From a bacterium (GTDB lineage: Bacteria; JAMCPX01), in the NCBI GenBank assembly GCA_027364825.1, contig DAHXOM010000079.1:1-12708 (forward strand): a DNA stretch of 12,708 bases. The letters are read 5' to 3'. Each line of letters starts with the position of its first letter. The stretch's first letter is position 1. Shown piece by piece: positions 5,590 through 12,708 of this stretch. A program made the position numbers and the translations under genes. The notes under the pieces are model-generated. The model had not been told where the DNA came from and did no database searches. It saw only the letters and a list, made by a program, of their open reading frames with translations.

Positions 5590-6662
5590 AACAAAGACCT
5601 GAAAAGCTCCTCTGTTTGTTTTGAAACAACCTCTACGGAAAATGCCTGCTCGACGGTTTTTCTCGCCTGAATGCCGAGCTCAACGGCATGCGAAGTGTCA
5701 CCGAGAAGGCCGCACACGGCATCTGCTATGTCCCGGGCGGAAGACGGTTGTACGAAAACACCGTTCTTGTTCTGTTCGATAATATCGACCATCCCGCCAG
5801 TCCTGCTCACAACAACAGGCCTTTGCATGGACATGGCCTCGAGCAGTGAAGTACCCAGGCCTTCTACCAGGGAAGGGAACACAAATACGTCCATTGCCTT
5901 CAGATACGGTCTGACATCCTGCTGAAACCCTGCAAAAATGATCCTGTCCCTTACTCCGAGCTCCTCGGCGAGCCCGACAAGCTCCCTGTCTTTCTCATGA
6001 ACACCGACATCGACAAACACCGCGCCCGGGTATTTTTTCAGTATGGATGGTATGGCCGTTATAAAGTAGCTGTGGCCTTTCTGCTTGTTTGCATTCCCTA
6101 CAGTCCCGATAACGGGTCTGCCTTTCCCAAGTCCGGGTGCCGGCAGAATATCCGGCGGATTGTAATGTTGAACATCGATGGCATCCGGTATTACGGTGAT
6201 ATGGCTCTCCCGGACACCGGTTTTAACGAGACTCTGTTTTACATCATTGGAGATGGCCACCACACGGTCAACAAACCATTCGTACTTTATCTTTGCAGAG
6301 ATCCTCGATGGAATACCGTACGGCACCCTCCTCGTTACAACGAACCCGGCATGCGGCGATACCATATTGGCAACCATCGCAATGGTATGTGCCGTGGGCC
6401 TGTGCACATTGATAATATCAAACCTGTTCCTCCTGAGAAAACCCGCCATACGCATCATGGTAAAGATATCGGCCTCTTTGTTCATTCTGAAAGAATGCAC
6501 ATCGATGCCTTCACCGGGAACAAGCCTCTTCCCGAGTTCACTGTTGTGCGATGTCACAACCGATACGGTATTCCCCCTGTCTCTCAGTCCCTTTGCGAGC
6601 AGGTAAACCTGGTGCTGCCCCCCGCTCCAGCCTGTCGAAGATGTTGCAAGCAGGATCTTCAT
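5586..6662 (-). CDS. GT4-family glycosyltransferase
   Basis: This 358-residue protein is a GT-B fold retaining glycosyltransferase (group 1/GT4). The N-terminal domain begins with a beta strand and a glycine-rich acceptor-side loop (GWSGGQHQVY, residues 11-20). The C-terminal donor domain starts near residue 180 (PVIGTVGNANKQKGH) and includes the E-x7-E signature E267 to E275 in EGLGTSLLEAM. Next comes the nucleotide-contact region RPVVVSRTGG (281-290). There is no transmembrane segment, so it probably works at the inner face of the membrane on a lipid-linked or nucleotide-sugar substrate. It shares four-base ATGA overlaps with the M20 gene before it and the deacetylase after it. The sugar transferred cannot be read from the sequence. 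A role in envelope or exopolysaccharide assembly is inferred from the deacetylase partner. Confidence 0.9.
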   Translation of the reverse strand: MKILLATSSTGWSGGQHQVYLLAKGLRDRGNTVSVVTSHNSELGKRLVPGEGIDVHSFRMNKEADIFTMMRMAGFLRRNRFDIINVHRPTAHTIAMVANMVSPHAGFVVTRRVPYGIPSRISAKIKYEWFVDRVVAISNDVKQSLVKTGVRESHITVIPDAIDVQHYNPPDILPAPGLGKGRPVIGTVGNANKQKGHSYFITAIPSILKKYPGAVFVDVGVHEKDRELVGLAEELGVRDRIIFAGFQQDVRPYLKAMDVFVFPSLVEGLGTSLLEAMSMQRPVVVSRTGGMVDIIEQNKNGVFVQPSSARDIADAVCGLLGDTSHAVELGIQARKTVEQAFSVEVVSKQTEELFRSLL

Positions 6663-7813
6663 ATCGGTTTCCGGGCCTGCTTGATCTGTTTGAGCAGCCC
6701 GGGATTTTTTACCAGCCTGTAACCGGTCATTGCGAGTACCAATGCCCCCTCTGCAATCCCTGTGTCCGCAGACTTTGATACTGCAAGCCTCCTGAATGCC
6801 GGTGTGTGGATATGAGCCTCCGTCCCGATGGGCGTATAGGTATGAAGCGTGGGAAGCAGGTACGACAGCTGCCCGATATCGGAAGACCCGATACCCTGAT
6901 AAGGGCTTACATCCGTTTGCTTTAATCCCAAGGTGTCCAGTACATCGGAATATACCGAAACGAGCTTCTCATTCACAGAGAACGGGTACTGCGTATAGCC
7001 TTCTTCTGCAATCTCTGCCTTTGTCCCCGTTGCCTGTGCAGCACCATGAACTGCAAGCTGTATCCACTGCATCAGCTCTTCAAGCTCGTCCATCGTTATC
7101 GCCCTGATAAAATAATATGCCTCGGCAAAATCCGGTATAATGTTCGGGACCGTGCCGCCCTTTGTTATGATACCGTTCGCTCTCATATACGGCTTGAACG
7201 ATGAACGAATACTGTTGATGTTGTTGATGGATAAGATCAGCGCTGAAAGTGCGTCCCTGCCTTCTTCCGGATACGTAGCAGCATGGGCAGTCCTGCCCCT
7301 GAACCTGATCCGTATCTTCTTCAATGCCAGCATGTACCGGTAGCTCATGCGCTTTGTAGATGCATGGCTCATCATGGCAACATCGTATGGCTGAAACACA
7401 CGGTGTTTTATCAGTTCCGGCTTCCCGTATCCTATCTCTTCTGCAGGCGTTCCAATAACCGATATGCGTGCAGAATCAGGGCTGATCACCTTTGATAGTG
7501 CTATGGCTGCACCTATGCTTATGGTGCTATTTACATTATGACCGCACGCATGCCCGATAGACGGCAATGCGTCGAGCTCTGCCAGATAAGCAATCGCAGG
7601 GTGACCGGCTTTACCGATGCTTGCTTCAAATGATGTCTTGAGTCCCCCGGCACCCTTTTTTATATCAAAACCCTGCCGGTGCAAAAATTCGCACAGGACA
7701 TCCCGTGTCCTGTATTCTTCGAGTGCAACCTCCGGATGAGCGGACAGGTCATGGGAAAGTTCAACGAGGGAAGGGGACAGCGTCTTAATGAGCTTTCGCA
7801 GCTTGTTTTCCAA
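6659..7813 (-). CDS. M20-family amidohydrolase (M20D, AbgB/PM20D2-like)
   Basis: This is a metal-dependent amidohydrolase of 384 residues if translation starts at TTG 7813. It carries the binuclear metal site of the family: C90 and H92 in GHACGHN, the E125-E126 pair in PAEE, H150 in MMSHAS, and H334/H336 near the end. The dimerisation domain lies about residues 160-280. It most resembles aminobenzoyl-glutamate or N-acyl-amino-acid hydrolases, which cleave amide bonds of acylated amino acids or dipeptides. The open frame extends back to 7954, but family similarity begins around residue 18 of the TTG version. AGGGGAGG sits six bases before that TTG, while an ATG at 7846 has no properly spaced site. 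The start overlaps pyrK by 29 bases. No signal peptide is seen. Substrate and pathway role are unknown. Confidence 0.87.
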   Translation of the reverse strand: MENKLRKLIKTLSPSLVELSHDLSAHPEVALEEYRTRDVLCEFLHRQGFDIKKGAGGLKTSFEASIGKAGHPAIAYLAELDALPSIGHACGHNVNSTISIGAAIALSKVISPDSARISVIGTPAEEIGYGKPELIKHRVFQPYDVAMMSHASTKRMSYRYMLALKKIRIRFRGRTAHAATYPEEGRDALSALILSINNINSIRSSFKPYMRANGIITKGGTVPNIIPDFAEAYYFIRAITMDELEELMQWIQLAVHGAAQATGTKAEIAEEGYTQYPFSVNEKLVSVYSDVLDTLGLKQTDVSPYQGIGSSDIGQLSYLLPTLHTYTPIGTEAHIHTPAFRRLAVSKSADTGIAEGALVLAMTGYRLVKNPGLLKQIKQARKPI

Positions 7814-8561
7814 ACGATACCTCCCCTGCCTTAAACACGGGTCCATCCTTACATACTCTTTTTGTATTGCCTTTTGTATCGAAGATCGTGCAGCCGAGGC
7901 ACACGCCGAAACCGCACGCCATCCTTGCTTCAAGCGAGAGATAACACTCTGCATGATTTTTCATGGTTATATCTTTAACAACGGCAAGCATGGGCATGGG
8001 ACCGCAGGCAAAAACAGTATTATTATGCTTAACCTTTCTTTTTAAAATGTCCGTGAGCTTCCCGTGATGCCCTTTTGAACCGTCATCCGTTGATAGCAGG
8101 GGATTGTACGGTCTTACAAGATCCAGCAAGACCAGTTCATCCTCTGTCCTTGCCCCATAGAGAAGCTCATAAGAAATACCCTTCGAGTGTAACATCTGCA
8201 CAAAGGCAAAAACGGACGCAATGCCGACCCCGCCTGCTGCAACCAGCGATCCGGACTTCACATCAGAGGGAAAACCATTGCCGAAAGGACCTGTCAGAAA
8301 CACACTTTTACCGTATTTGAAATCTGCAATGGCCTTGGTGCCCCTGCCGACAACCTTTATCAGGAACCGGTAAACGCCCTTATCTGCATCGAGTATGCTG
8401 AAAGGCCTCAGGAGAAGGGGATCGTAGCTGTCCGATACCTGCATCATCATGAATTGTCCGGGCCTGAATACAGGTCTGCTGTCTATCATGACGGACAGCA
8501 ATACATAGTCCGGCGTCATCCTTTCCAGCGAAGTAACAATCCCGTTATGGGTCAGCTTCAT
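7785..8561 (-). CDS. pyrK: PyrK-type dihydroorotate dehydrogenase electron-transfer subunit
   Basis: This 258-residue iron-sulfur flavoprotein passes electrons from dihydroorotate oxidation by PyrD to NAD in pyrimidine synthesis. The FAD-binding barrel includes RPFSI (52-56). The NAD domain carries a GGVGIA loop (110-115) and FACGPMPM (174-181). The C-terminal [2Fe-2S] site is complete: C216-x4-C221-x2-C224-x12-C237, with the family's VCKDGPVF ending. The frame opens at GTG 8579 (one base after the rimI stop) or GTG 8567, but the ATG at 8561 gives the usual N-terminus MKLTHNGIVTSLE and has GGGTG five bases upstream, so I prefer it. No pyrD is adjacent: the next gene downstream is the M20 hydrolase. 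A related electron-transfer role with another partner is therefore possible, though the C-terminal motif is typical of PyrK. Confidence 0.85.
   Translation of the reverse strand: MKLTHNGIVTSLERMTPDYVLLSVMIDSRPVFRPGQFMMMQVSDSYDPLLLRPFSILDADKGVYRFLIKVVGRGTKAIADFKYGKSVFLTGPFGNGFPSDVKSGSLVAAGGVGIASVFAFVQMLHSKGISYELLYGARTEDELVLLDLVRPYNPLLSTDDGSKGHHGKLTDILKRKVKHNNTVFACGPMPMLAVVKDITMKNHAECYLSLEARMACGFGVCLGCTIFDTKGNTKRVCKDGPVFKAGEVSFGKQAAKAH
7820..7827 (-). promoter_or_regulatory. Ribosome binding site supporting a TTG start for the M20 gene
   Basis: AGGGGAGG on the minus strand lies six bases before TTG 7813. It is within the pyrK coding sequence, so the M20 gene is probably translated as pyrK finishes. 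It is the best ribosome binding site in the overlap and argues against the ATG at 7846 and the GTG/ATG candidates further upstream. Confidence 0.65.
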
Positions 8562-8580
8562 ATACACCCGGGACCACACA

Positions 8581-9060
8581 TCATAGGGACTTTTTCATAA
8601 CCAGGGCATCTTCCCTGTTATCGGAGTAATAACCTCTTCTGACACCGATCACCTTAAACCCATGCTTTATGTAGAGTGTCAATGCCGTGATGTTTGAACG
8701 CCGCACCTCGAGAAACGCTGCTTTAACGCCGAGCTTCTGCCCTTCATTCACAGCTGTTTCAAGAAGACTGCTCCCCGCGCCGCACCTCCTGTATAAGGGG
8801 TTAACGGCTATGTTCAGAATGTGCAGCTCATCCATGAGCAAGAGATCGAGTATGAATCCCTGGACCTTCCGATCGGGACGGTCGAATGCCACAAAATTAA
8901 ATGCCTTTGGATTATCCAGGCTTCCCTGAATAAGGCTCCTTGACCATGGATGTTCATACGACAATGACTCTATCTCCAGAATAGAATCAAGATCTTCTGA
9001 TTCCGCATTTCTTATATTGAAAGAGATTATGTTTTCTAAGAATGTTTTCTCTACTACCAT
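8581..9060 (-). CDS. rimI: Ribosomal-protein-alanine N-acetyltransferase RimI
   Basis: This 159-residue GNAT-fold enzyme acetylates the N-terminal alanine of ribosomal protein S18 (and in some bacteria other proteins) using acetyl-CoA. The diagnostic segment LHILNIAVNPLYRRCGAGSS includes the pyrophosphate-binding R-R-x-G-A-G turn. The RimI-type C-terminal block follows (LEVRRSNITALTLYIKHGF, then GVRRGYYSDNREDALVM). The frame is open to 9111, but the added residues lie inside fabH and do not resemble the family. The ATG at 9060 overlaps the fabH stop by seven bases. Its ribosome binding site is weak, so coupling with fabH translation is likely. RimI usually sits near tsaB/tsaD; here it is placed between fabH and pyrK instead. 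Confidence 0.88.
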   Translation of the reverse strand: MVVEKTFLENIISFNIRNAESEDLDSILEIESLSYEHPWSRSLIQGSLDNPKAFNFVAFDRPDRKVQGFILDLLLMDELHILNIAVNPLYRRCGAGSSLLETAVNEGQKLGVKAAFLEVRRSNITALTLYIKHGFKVIGVRRGYYSDNREDALVMKKSL

Positions 9061-10049
9061 CTCAGTAACGCGGATGCCCATGTAAACCCTGCGCCGAATG
9101 CCGCTACACATACCAGTGTTCCCGGTTTCAATCTGCCGTCTTCAATTGCATCATAGAAACACAGCGGTATGGTGGCCGCTGTCGTGTTCCCGTATTTTTG
9201 GATATTATGAACCACCTTTTCAGGGGCTATACCGAGCGTACCTGCAACATATTCATTGATCCTCATGTTTGCCTGATGCGGGACAAGCAGGTCTATATCG
9301 GAGATCTTGTATCCGTTTGCATTCACGGCCTCCATGATTACCTCCGGCATTCTTGTGACCGCATGTTTATACACATTCTTCCCGTTCATCTTCGGATAAT
9401 GCCTTCCCTGGTCCATCATCTCCTGTGTTAATCTCGGGTGAAGGATACTCGCAGGCGCCTCAACCCAGAGCTCCTTGGCATACTTGCCCTGCGAATGAAG
9501 GTGCGTTGAAAGGATGCCTCTTTTCTCATCCTCGCTCTCCCCGACGACGACAGCACCGGCGCCGTCTCCAAACAGCACGGCGACGTCCCTGCCCCTTGTC
9601 GTAAACTCATTTCCGGTGGAGTGGACCTCCGACCCGATGACCAGGATATGCTTGTACATGCCCGTCTTTATAAATTGATCCGCTATGGAAAGACTGTAGA
9701 TGAACCCTGTGCATTGGTTTCGTACATCGAGCGCCCCTATGGGTTCAATACCGAGCAGGTCCTGAACAAACACCCCGGACCCCGGGAAGTTGTAATCAGG
9801 GCTTAATGTTGCAAAGATGATGAAATCAATGTCCTCCTTCTTTAAGCCTGCGTTCTTGATGGCTTCCTCCCCTGCCCGTGCCCCCATCAGAGCGGCACCT
9901 TCACCCTCAGCGGCAAAACGGCGCTGTTCTATGCCCGTACGCTGCCGTATCCATTCGTCCGTTGTATCCATCATCTTCTCGAGATCAAAATTTGTTACAA
10001 TCTTTTCGGGCAAATACCTCCCGACTCCCAGTATGCGAGACTTCTTCAT
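9054..10049 (-). CDS. fabH: Beta-ketoacyl-ACP synthase III (FabH)
   Basis: This 331-residue enzyme starts type II fatty-acid synthesis by condensing an acyl-CoA, usually acetyl-CoA, with malonyl-ACP. The catalytic triad is intact: C113 in DVRNQCTGF, H258 in VPHQANMRI and N288 in KYGNTTAAT. The active-site loop GDGAGAVVV (161-169) and the glycine-rich AAFGAGFTWASALLRW end are also present, as is the TDEWIRQRTGI segment near residue 30. Length and start are normal. AAGGAGG (10058-10064) stands eight bases before the ATG, within the end of the preceding gene. It is three bases from that gene and overlaps rimI at its 3' end. It is not with fabD, fabG or acpP as often seen, so these must lie elsewhere. 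Whether it prefers acetyl or branched primers cannot be told. Confidence 0.95.
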   Translation of the reverse strand: MKKSRILGVGRYLPEKIVTNFDLEKMMDTTDEWIRQRTGIEQRRFAAEGEGAALMGARAGEEAIKNAGLKKEDIDFIIFATLSPDYNFPGSGVFVQDLLGIEPIGALDVRNQCTGFIYSLSIADQFIKTGMYKHILVIGSEVHSTGNEFTTRGRDVAVLFGDGAGAVVVGESEDEKRGILSTHLHSQGKYAKELWVEAPASILHPRLTQEMMDQGRHYPKMNGKNVYKHAVTRMPEVIMEAVNANGYKISDIDLLVPHQANMRINEYVAGTLGIAPEKVVHNIQKYGNTTAATIPLCFYDAIEDGRLKPGTLVCVAAFGAGFTWASALLRW

Positions 10050-10052
10050 TCT

Positions 10053-10607
10053 TCAGTCCTCCTTTTCTATTATAGACAGCGGCGCATCCGGCAAAATACC
10101 GGTTGCACCTTTAAATGAATTCACAATATCGGATCGTGATACCCCGTCCCACATCGGCCAAAGCCTGTACTCGCGGTCTTTCGTGGACGTATAATTAAGA
10201 ATTGTATATGCAACACCCGCCAACAAACCCTGAATATCGGAACTTATGTCGTACAGTGAAGGCATAACATGAACAACATTGTATAAGGACAATTTCGAAA
10301 GTGCAACTAAAAGATCTTCCGTCAATAACGATAATTTTTGGGACGTTAAAGCATTTTTCCTGCCGAGCCCGTAGGCGAGCACCTTTCTTCCGTGATAACA
10401 GGAGTGCCTCAGGTACAGGAGCATCCTGGCTTTTTCTTTGCCTTCAAATTTTTTTTCAGCTATCATGCGCGAGAGCTCTCCACACAGCTCCCAGTCTACA
10501 ATACCCGGATACCCGTGCAGGGGAAGCCGCTCGTCGAACAGCAATACTACCACCGGCTCTTCGAATAATCTGTCAAAGGATGCGTCGAGGTTTATCTCGA
10601 GGCTCAC
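10053..10607 (-). CDS. Stand-alone leucyl-aminopeptidase (M17) N-terminal domain protein
   Basis: This 184-residue protein resembles the N-terminal macro-like domain of M17 leucyl aminopeptidases. The features are an early hydrophobic strand with acidic and loop residues (VVVLLFDERLPL), a segment typical of the domain (GYPGIVDWELCGELSRMI, about residues 34-51), a KVLAYGLGRK strand-turn (about 75-84) and a helical stretch (about 88-105). The catalytic C-terminal domain with the metal ligands is absent, and the neighbouring frames do not contain it, so this is not a simple frameshift. A peptidase role is therefore unlikely. M17 N-domains can have non-catalytic roles, such as DNA binding in PepA, but nothing shows that here. 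The GTG start overlaps nusB by four bases (GTGA), and fabH follows after three bases. Assignment is by pattern recognition, so moderate certainty. Confidence 0.6.
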   Translation of the reverse strand: MSLEINLDASFDRLFEEPVVVLLFDERLPLHGYPGIVDWELCGELSRMIAEKKFEGKEKARMLLYLRHSCYHGRKVLAYGLGRKNALTSQKLSLLTEDLLVALSKLSLYNVVHVMPSLYDISSDIQGLLAGVAYTILNYTSTKDREYRLWPMWDGVSRSDIVNSFKGATGILPDAPLSIIEKED

Positions 10608-11002
10608 GCTGTCCTGCCGATTTCTTTTGCGATTGCATCAAGCACTGCATTGATAAAAGTAAAGGAGTCCTTGGTACCGTATTTCTTCGCAATCTCTATC
10701 GCCTCATTGATAATAACCTTCATCGGTGTTTGGGCTTCGTACACAAGTTCGTATATTGCAAGTCTCAGTATACTCTTATCGATGATCGCTATCCTTGAAA
10801 TAGTCCAGTTCTTAAGATGCTTTGATATATAATCGTCTATGGTACCGAGTTTTGACACAATGCCCAGCATCCTTTCCAACGTCATCTGGTCCCATTTATT
10901 TCTCCCTGCAAACAGCCGCACAGAACCTTCTTCATAATCATCAAGGATGTCTACGCTGTACAATGCCCTCAGGAGCGATTCTCTTTCTTCCCTTTTTCCC
11001 AT
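10604..11002 (-). CDS. nusB: Transcription antitermination factor NusB
   Basis: This 132-residue, all-helical RNA-binding protein partners ribosomal protein S10 (NusE) in antitermination on rRNA operons. The signature C-terminal block INEAIEIAKKYGTKDSFTFI, continuing NAVLDAIAKE, is present, and the N-terminal REERESLLRALYSVDIL fits the family's first helix. Length is close to the usual 130-150. The ATG at 11002 lies 34 bases inside ribH and has an AGGG sequence about ten bases before it. Downstream the stop overlaps the GTG of the next gene by four bases. The ribH-nusB order is common in bacteria and here the two are closely coupled. Regulation beyond the shared operon is not visible. Confidence 0.94.
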   Translation of the reverse strand: MGKREERESLLRALYSVDILDDYEEGSVRLFAGRNKWDQMTLERMLGIVSKLGTIDDYISKHLKNWTISRIAIIDKSILRLAIYELVYEAQTPMKVIINEAIEIAKKYGTKDSFTFINAVLDAIAKEIGRTA

Positions 11003-11478
11003 CGTCTATTGTTCCCTTTGCTCATTTCCACCTTCAGGTTGGCAAGTTCAACTGCAGTCATAGCAGCCTCATACCCTTTGTTGCCCTGCTTTGTACCCGC
11101 CCTCTCTATAGCTTCTTCTATGGTCTCGGTGGTCAGTACGCCATAGACAATAGGGAAATCAAGCTCAAGGGATGCATGTGCAATACCTTTTGCAACCTCT
11201 GACGCAATATACTCATAATGGGATGTCCCGCCTTTAATGATAGCACTCAGGGCAATCACCGCATCAAGGTCCTTCTGCGCAAGTCCTTTCGCAAACAGGG
11301 GGATTTCAAAGGCACCCGGCACTTTAACTATCGTGATATTGTCTTCTTTTACGCCGAGTCTTGTGAGCGCATCGATTGCACCATCGACAAGCCTGTCTGT
11401 TATAAAATGATTGAATCTGCTTACAACGATGCCTATTTTCAGGCCTTCACCGTTTAACCTGCCTTCAATTATCTTCAT
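10969..11478 (-). CDS. ribH: 6,7-dimethyl-8-ribityllumazine synthase (RibH)
   Basis: This 169-residue enzyme condenses the ribityl-aminopyrimidine with dihydroxybutanone phosphate, the penultimate step of riboflavin synthesis. It contains VPGAFEIP (53-60) and the active-site KGGTSHYEY loop with H87. Other conserved segments are the GIVVSRFNHFI start and the PIVYGVLTTET strand. It forms large oligomers in other organisms. The C-terminus is longer than usual: about 14 residues, strongly basic and polar (NNRRWEKGKKENRS), extend past the standard end. These residues are encoded in the region that overlaps nusB, so the extension may be an effect of the overlap. AAGGAGG (11483-11489) is four bases before the ATG. 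It lies 14 bases after ribBA, the partner that supplies dihydroxybutanone phosphate. Confidence 0.96.
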   Translation of the reverse strand: MKIIEGRLNGEGLKIGIVVSRFNHFITDRLVDGAIDALTRLGVKEDNITIVKVPGAFEIPLFAKGLAQKDLDAVIALSAIIKGGTSHYEYIASEVAKGIAHASLELDFPIVYGVLTTETIEEAIERAGTKQGNKGYEAAMTAVELANLKVEMSKGNNRRWEKGKKENRS

Positions 11479-11492
11479 GTGCCCTCCTTATC

Positions 11493-12698
11493 TTATTTTA
11501 TATGCAGGATGTGACCCATCTTGTCCTGTTTTGTTTTTAAATATCTTTTGTTTATGTCGTTTGGGGCAATCTCTATCGGGACCCTTTCAACGACCTCGAG
11601 ACCGTAGCCTGCAAGTGCATGGAGCTTCTTGGGATTGTTGGTCATAAGTCTCATCTTCTTTATACCGATGTCCGCAAGGATCTGGGCGCCAATACCGTAA
11701 TCTCTCAGGTCTGCAGGCAATCCAAGTGCATGATTGGCCTCGACCGTATCAAGACCGTTATCCTGAAGCTTGTAGGTCAGTATCTTATTGGCAAGGCCTA
11801 TGCCCCTGCCTTCCTGCCTCAGATACAATATTGCACACCTGCCCTCTTTATTTATTATCTTCATTGCCTGATGGAGCTGGTTGCCGCAATCGCACCTCAA
11901 GGAACCGAACACGTCACCGGTAACACACTCCGAATGGACCCTTACCAGGACAGGCTCGTCGGTCTTTACATCGCCTTTTACCATTAAGAGATGTTGATTG
12001 TTATCGAGGTCGTTCTCGTAAACCATTGCTTTAAAGACTCCGCCGTATTCCGTCGCAATGTTTGCCTCTGCGACCTTTTTAACAAACCTCTCCTGTTTCA
12101 TTCTGTATTGGATGATGTCGGCTATGGTCACAATACCGATGCCGTGCTTCAATGAAAATTCCTCGAGATCCGGCATCCTAGCCATTGTCCCGTCGTCTTT
12201 CATGATTTCACAGATGACAGCGGCAGGCTTCAGACCCGCGAGTCTGGCAAGATCCACCGAACCTTCAGTTTGTCCTGCCCTCGCAAGAACACCGCCCTTT
12301 TGGTATCTGAGGGGAAATATATGCCCGGGCCTTACGAGGTCCGACGGTTTTGACTTCTCATCTATCGCAATCTGGATCGTACGCGCCCTGTCATAAGCGG
12401 AAATACCGGTTGAAACACCTTCTCTTCCATCAATGGACACGGTAAAAGCGGTCCCGAATCTCGAGGTGTTTTCATTCACCATCAAAGATATCTGCAGCTC
12501 GTTCAGCCTTTCCTCGGTCATGGAAAGACAAATAAGGCCCCTGCCGTAGGTAGCCATGAAATTAATGACCTCCGGGGTCACATTTTCCGCTGCTATTGCA
12601 AGATCTCCTTCGTTCTCCCTGTTTTCGTCATCGACAAGGACTACCATCTTTCCCTGCTTTATCTCTTCTATCGCTTTTTCTATATTTATTATTGGCAT
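11493..12698 (-). CDS. ribBA: Bifunctional 3,4-dihydroxy-2-butanone-4-phosphate synthase / GTP cyclohydrolase II (RibBA)
   Basis: This 401-residue cytoplasmic enzyme performs both entry reactions of riboflavin synthesis. The N-terminal RibB domain (about 1-200) makes dihydroxybutanone phosphate from ribulose 5-phosphate, and the C-terminal RibA domain (about 205-400) opens the GTP ring. The RibB motif VDDENRENEGD (22-32), RPGHIFPL (123-130) and the AGQTEGSVDL loop (141-150) are present. In RibA the zinc ligands C258, C269 and C271, the RQEGRGIGL segment (294-302) and DYGIGAQIL (Y334) are intact, so both halves look functional. The ATG at 12698 gives the usual N-terminus, but only ten bases of upstream sequence are visible, and no ribosome binding site falls within them. 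The gene is the first visible one of the operon; other rib genes probably lie beyond the right edge. Confidence 0.96.
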   Translation of the reverse strand: MPIINIEKAIEEIKQGKMVVLVDDENRENEGDLAIAAENVTPEVINFMATYGRGLICLSMTEERLNELQISLMVNENTSRFGTAFTVSIDGREGVSTGISAYDRARTIQIAIDEKSKPSDLVRPGHIFPLRYQKGGVLARAGQTEGSVDLARLAGLKPAAVICEIMKDDGTMARMPDLEEFSLKHGIGIVTIADIIQYRMKQERFVKKVAEANIATEYGGVFKAMVYENDLDNNQHLLMVKGDVKTDEPVLVRVHSECVTGDVFGSLRCDCGNQLHQAMKIINKEGRCAILYLRQEGRGIGLANKILTYKLQDNGLDTVEANHALGLPADLRDYGIGAQILADIGIKKMRLMTNNPKKLHALAGYGLEVVERVPIEIAPNDINKRYLKTKQDKMGHILHIK

Positions 12699-12708
12699 TA
12701 TGCAAATC

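Noticed and set aside
5997..6722. Plus-strand open frame of 241 codons opposite the glycosyltransferase
   Set aside because: The glycosyltransferase on the minus strand has intact motifs and operon overlaps. The plus frame has no RBS and no recognisable domain.
7814..7954. N-terminal extension of the M20 gene to 7954, including ATG 7846
   Set aside because: The added residues lie inside pyrK, have no family counterpart, and lack a well-spaced ribosome binding site.
1..12708. CRISPR array, tRNA or rRNA genes
   Set aside because: No regularly spaced repeats, cloverleaf-like segments or rRNA-like stretches were seen by reading both strands.

Overview
The window is a stretch of bacterial chromosome with moderate GC, and almost every gene is on the minus strand. 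The gene families suggest an anaerobic, Gram-negative-type bacterium. They include an archaeal-type phosphoglycerate mutase, a PyrK-type iron-sulfur flavoprotein, a cobalamin-binding-type radical SAM enzyme, FabH, and a ribBA-ribH-nusB block like those of the old Deltaproteobacteria and Nitrospirota. No rRNA or single-copy marker is present, so the lineage is a low-confidence inference.

Region 1 (about 1-1500) is a small accessory patch. A minus-strand mntA-hepT toxin-antitoxin pair lies between two imperfect copies of a 30-base repeat (2-31 and 783-811). The second copy leads into a hairpin-rich non-coding repeat (827-886). Two small overlapping plus-strand genes of unknown function follow (1063-1472). 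A minus-strand terminator (1475-1504) closes the patch.

Region 2 (about 1500-4440) holds apgM (glycolysis/gluconeogenesis) with its own likely promoter, and a radical SAM protein with a Rossmann-type N-terminal domain. The radical SAM gene has a candidate promoter, a structured leader, and a 27-codon upstream ORF with a very strong ribosome binding site. That small ORF overlaps the gene's start across a run of seven G.

Region 3 (4489-12698) is a tightly packed, probably single operon of ten genes, read right to left: ribBA, ribH, nusB, a stand-alone leucyl-aminopeptidase N-domain protein, fabH, rimI, pyrK, an M20 amidohydrolase, a GT4 glycosyltransferase and a polysaccharide deacetylase. Neighbours overlap or lie within about 20 bases of each other. 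The first part is housekeeping: riboflavin synthesis, transcription antitermination, fatty-acid initiation, ribosomal protein acetylation and pyrimidine synthesis. Flavin supply and the flavoprotein PyrK may be linked through shared transcription. The last three genes look like an envelope or glycan module. An 18-base perfect palindrome spans the final stop codon.

No CRISPR array, tRNA, rRNA, recognisable transposase or phage gene was seen. I found no convincing new multi-gene system. The points most worth checking are the radical SAM leader and upstream ORF, the unidentified small gene pair beside the toxin-antitoxin module, the orphan M17 N-domain, and pyrK without an adjacent pyrD.
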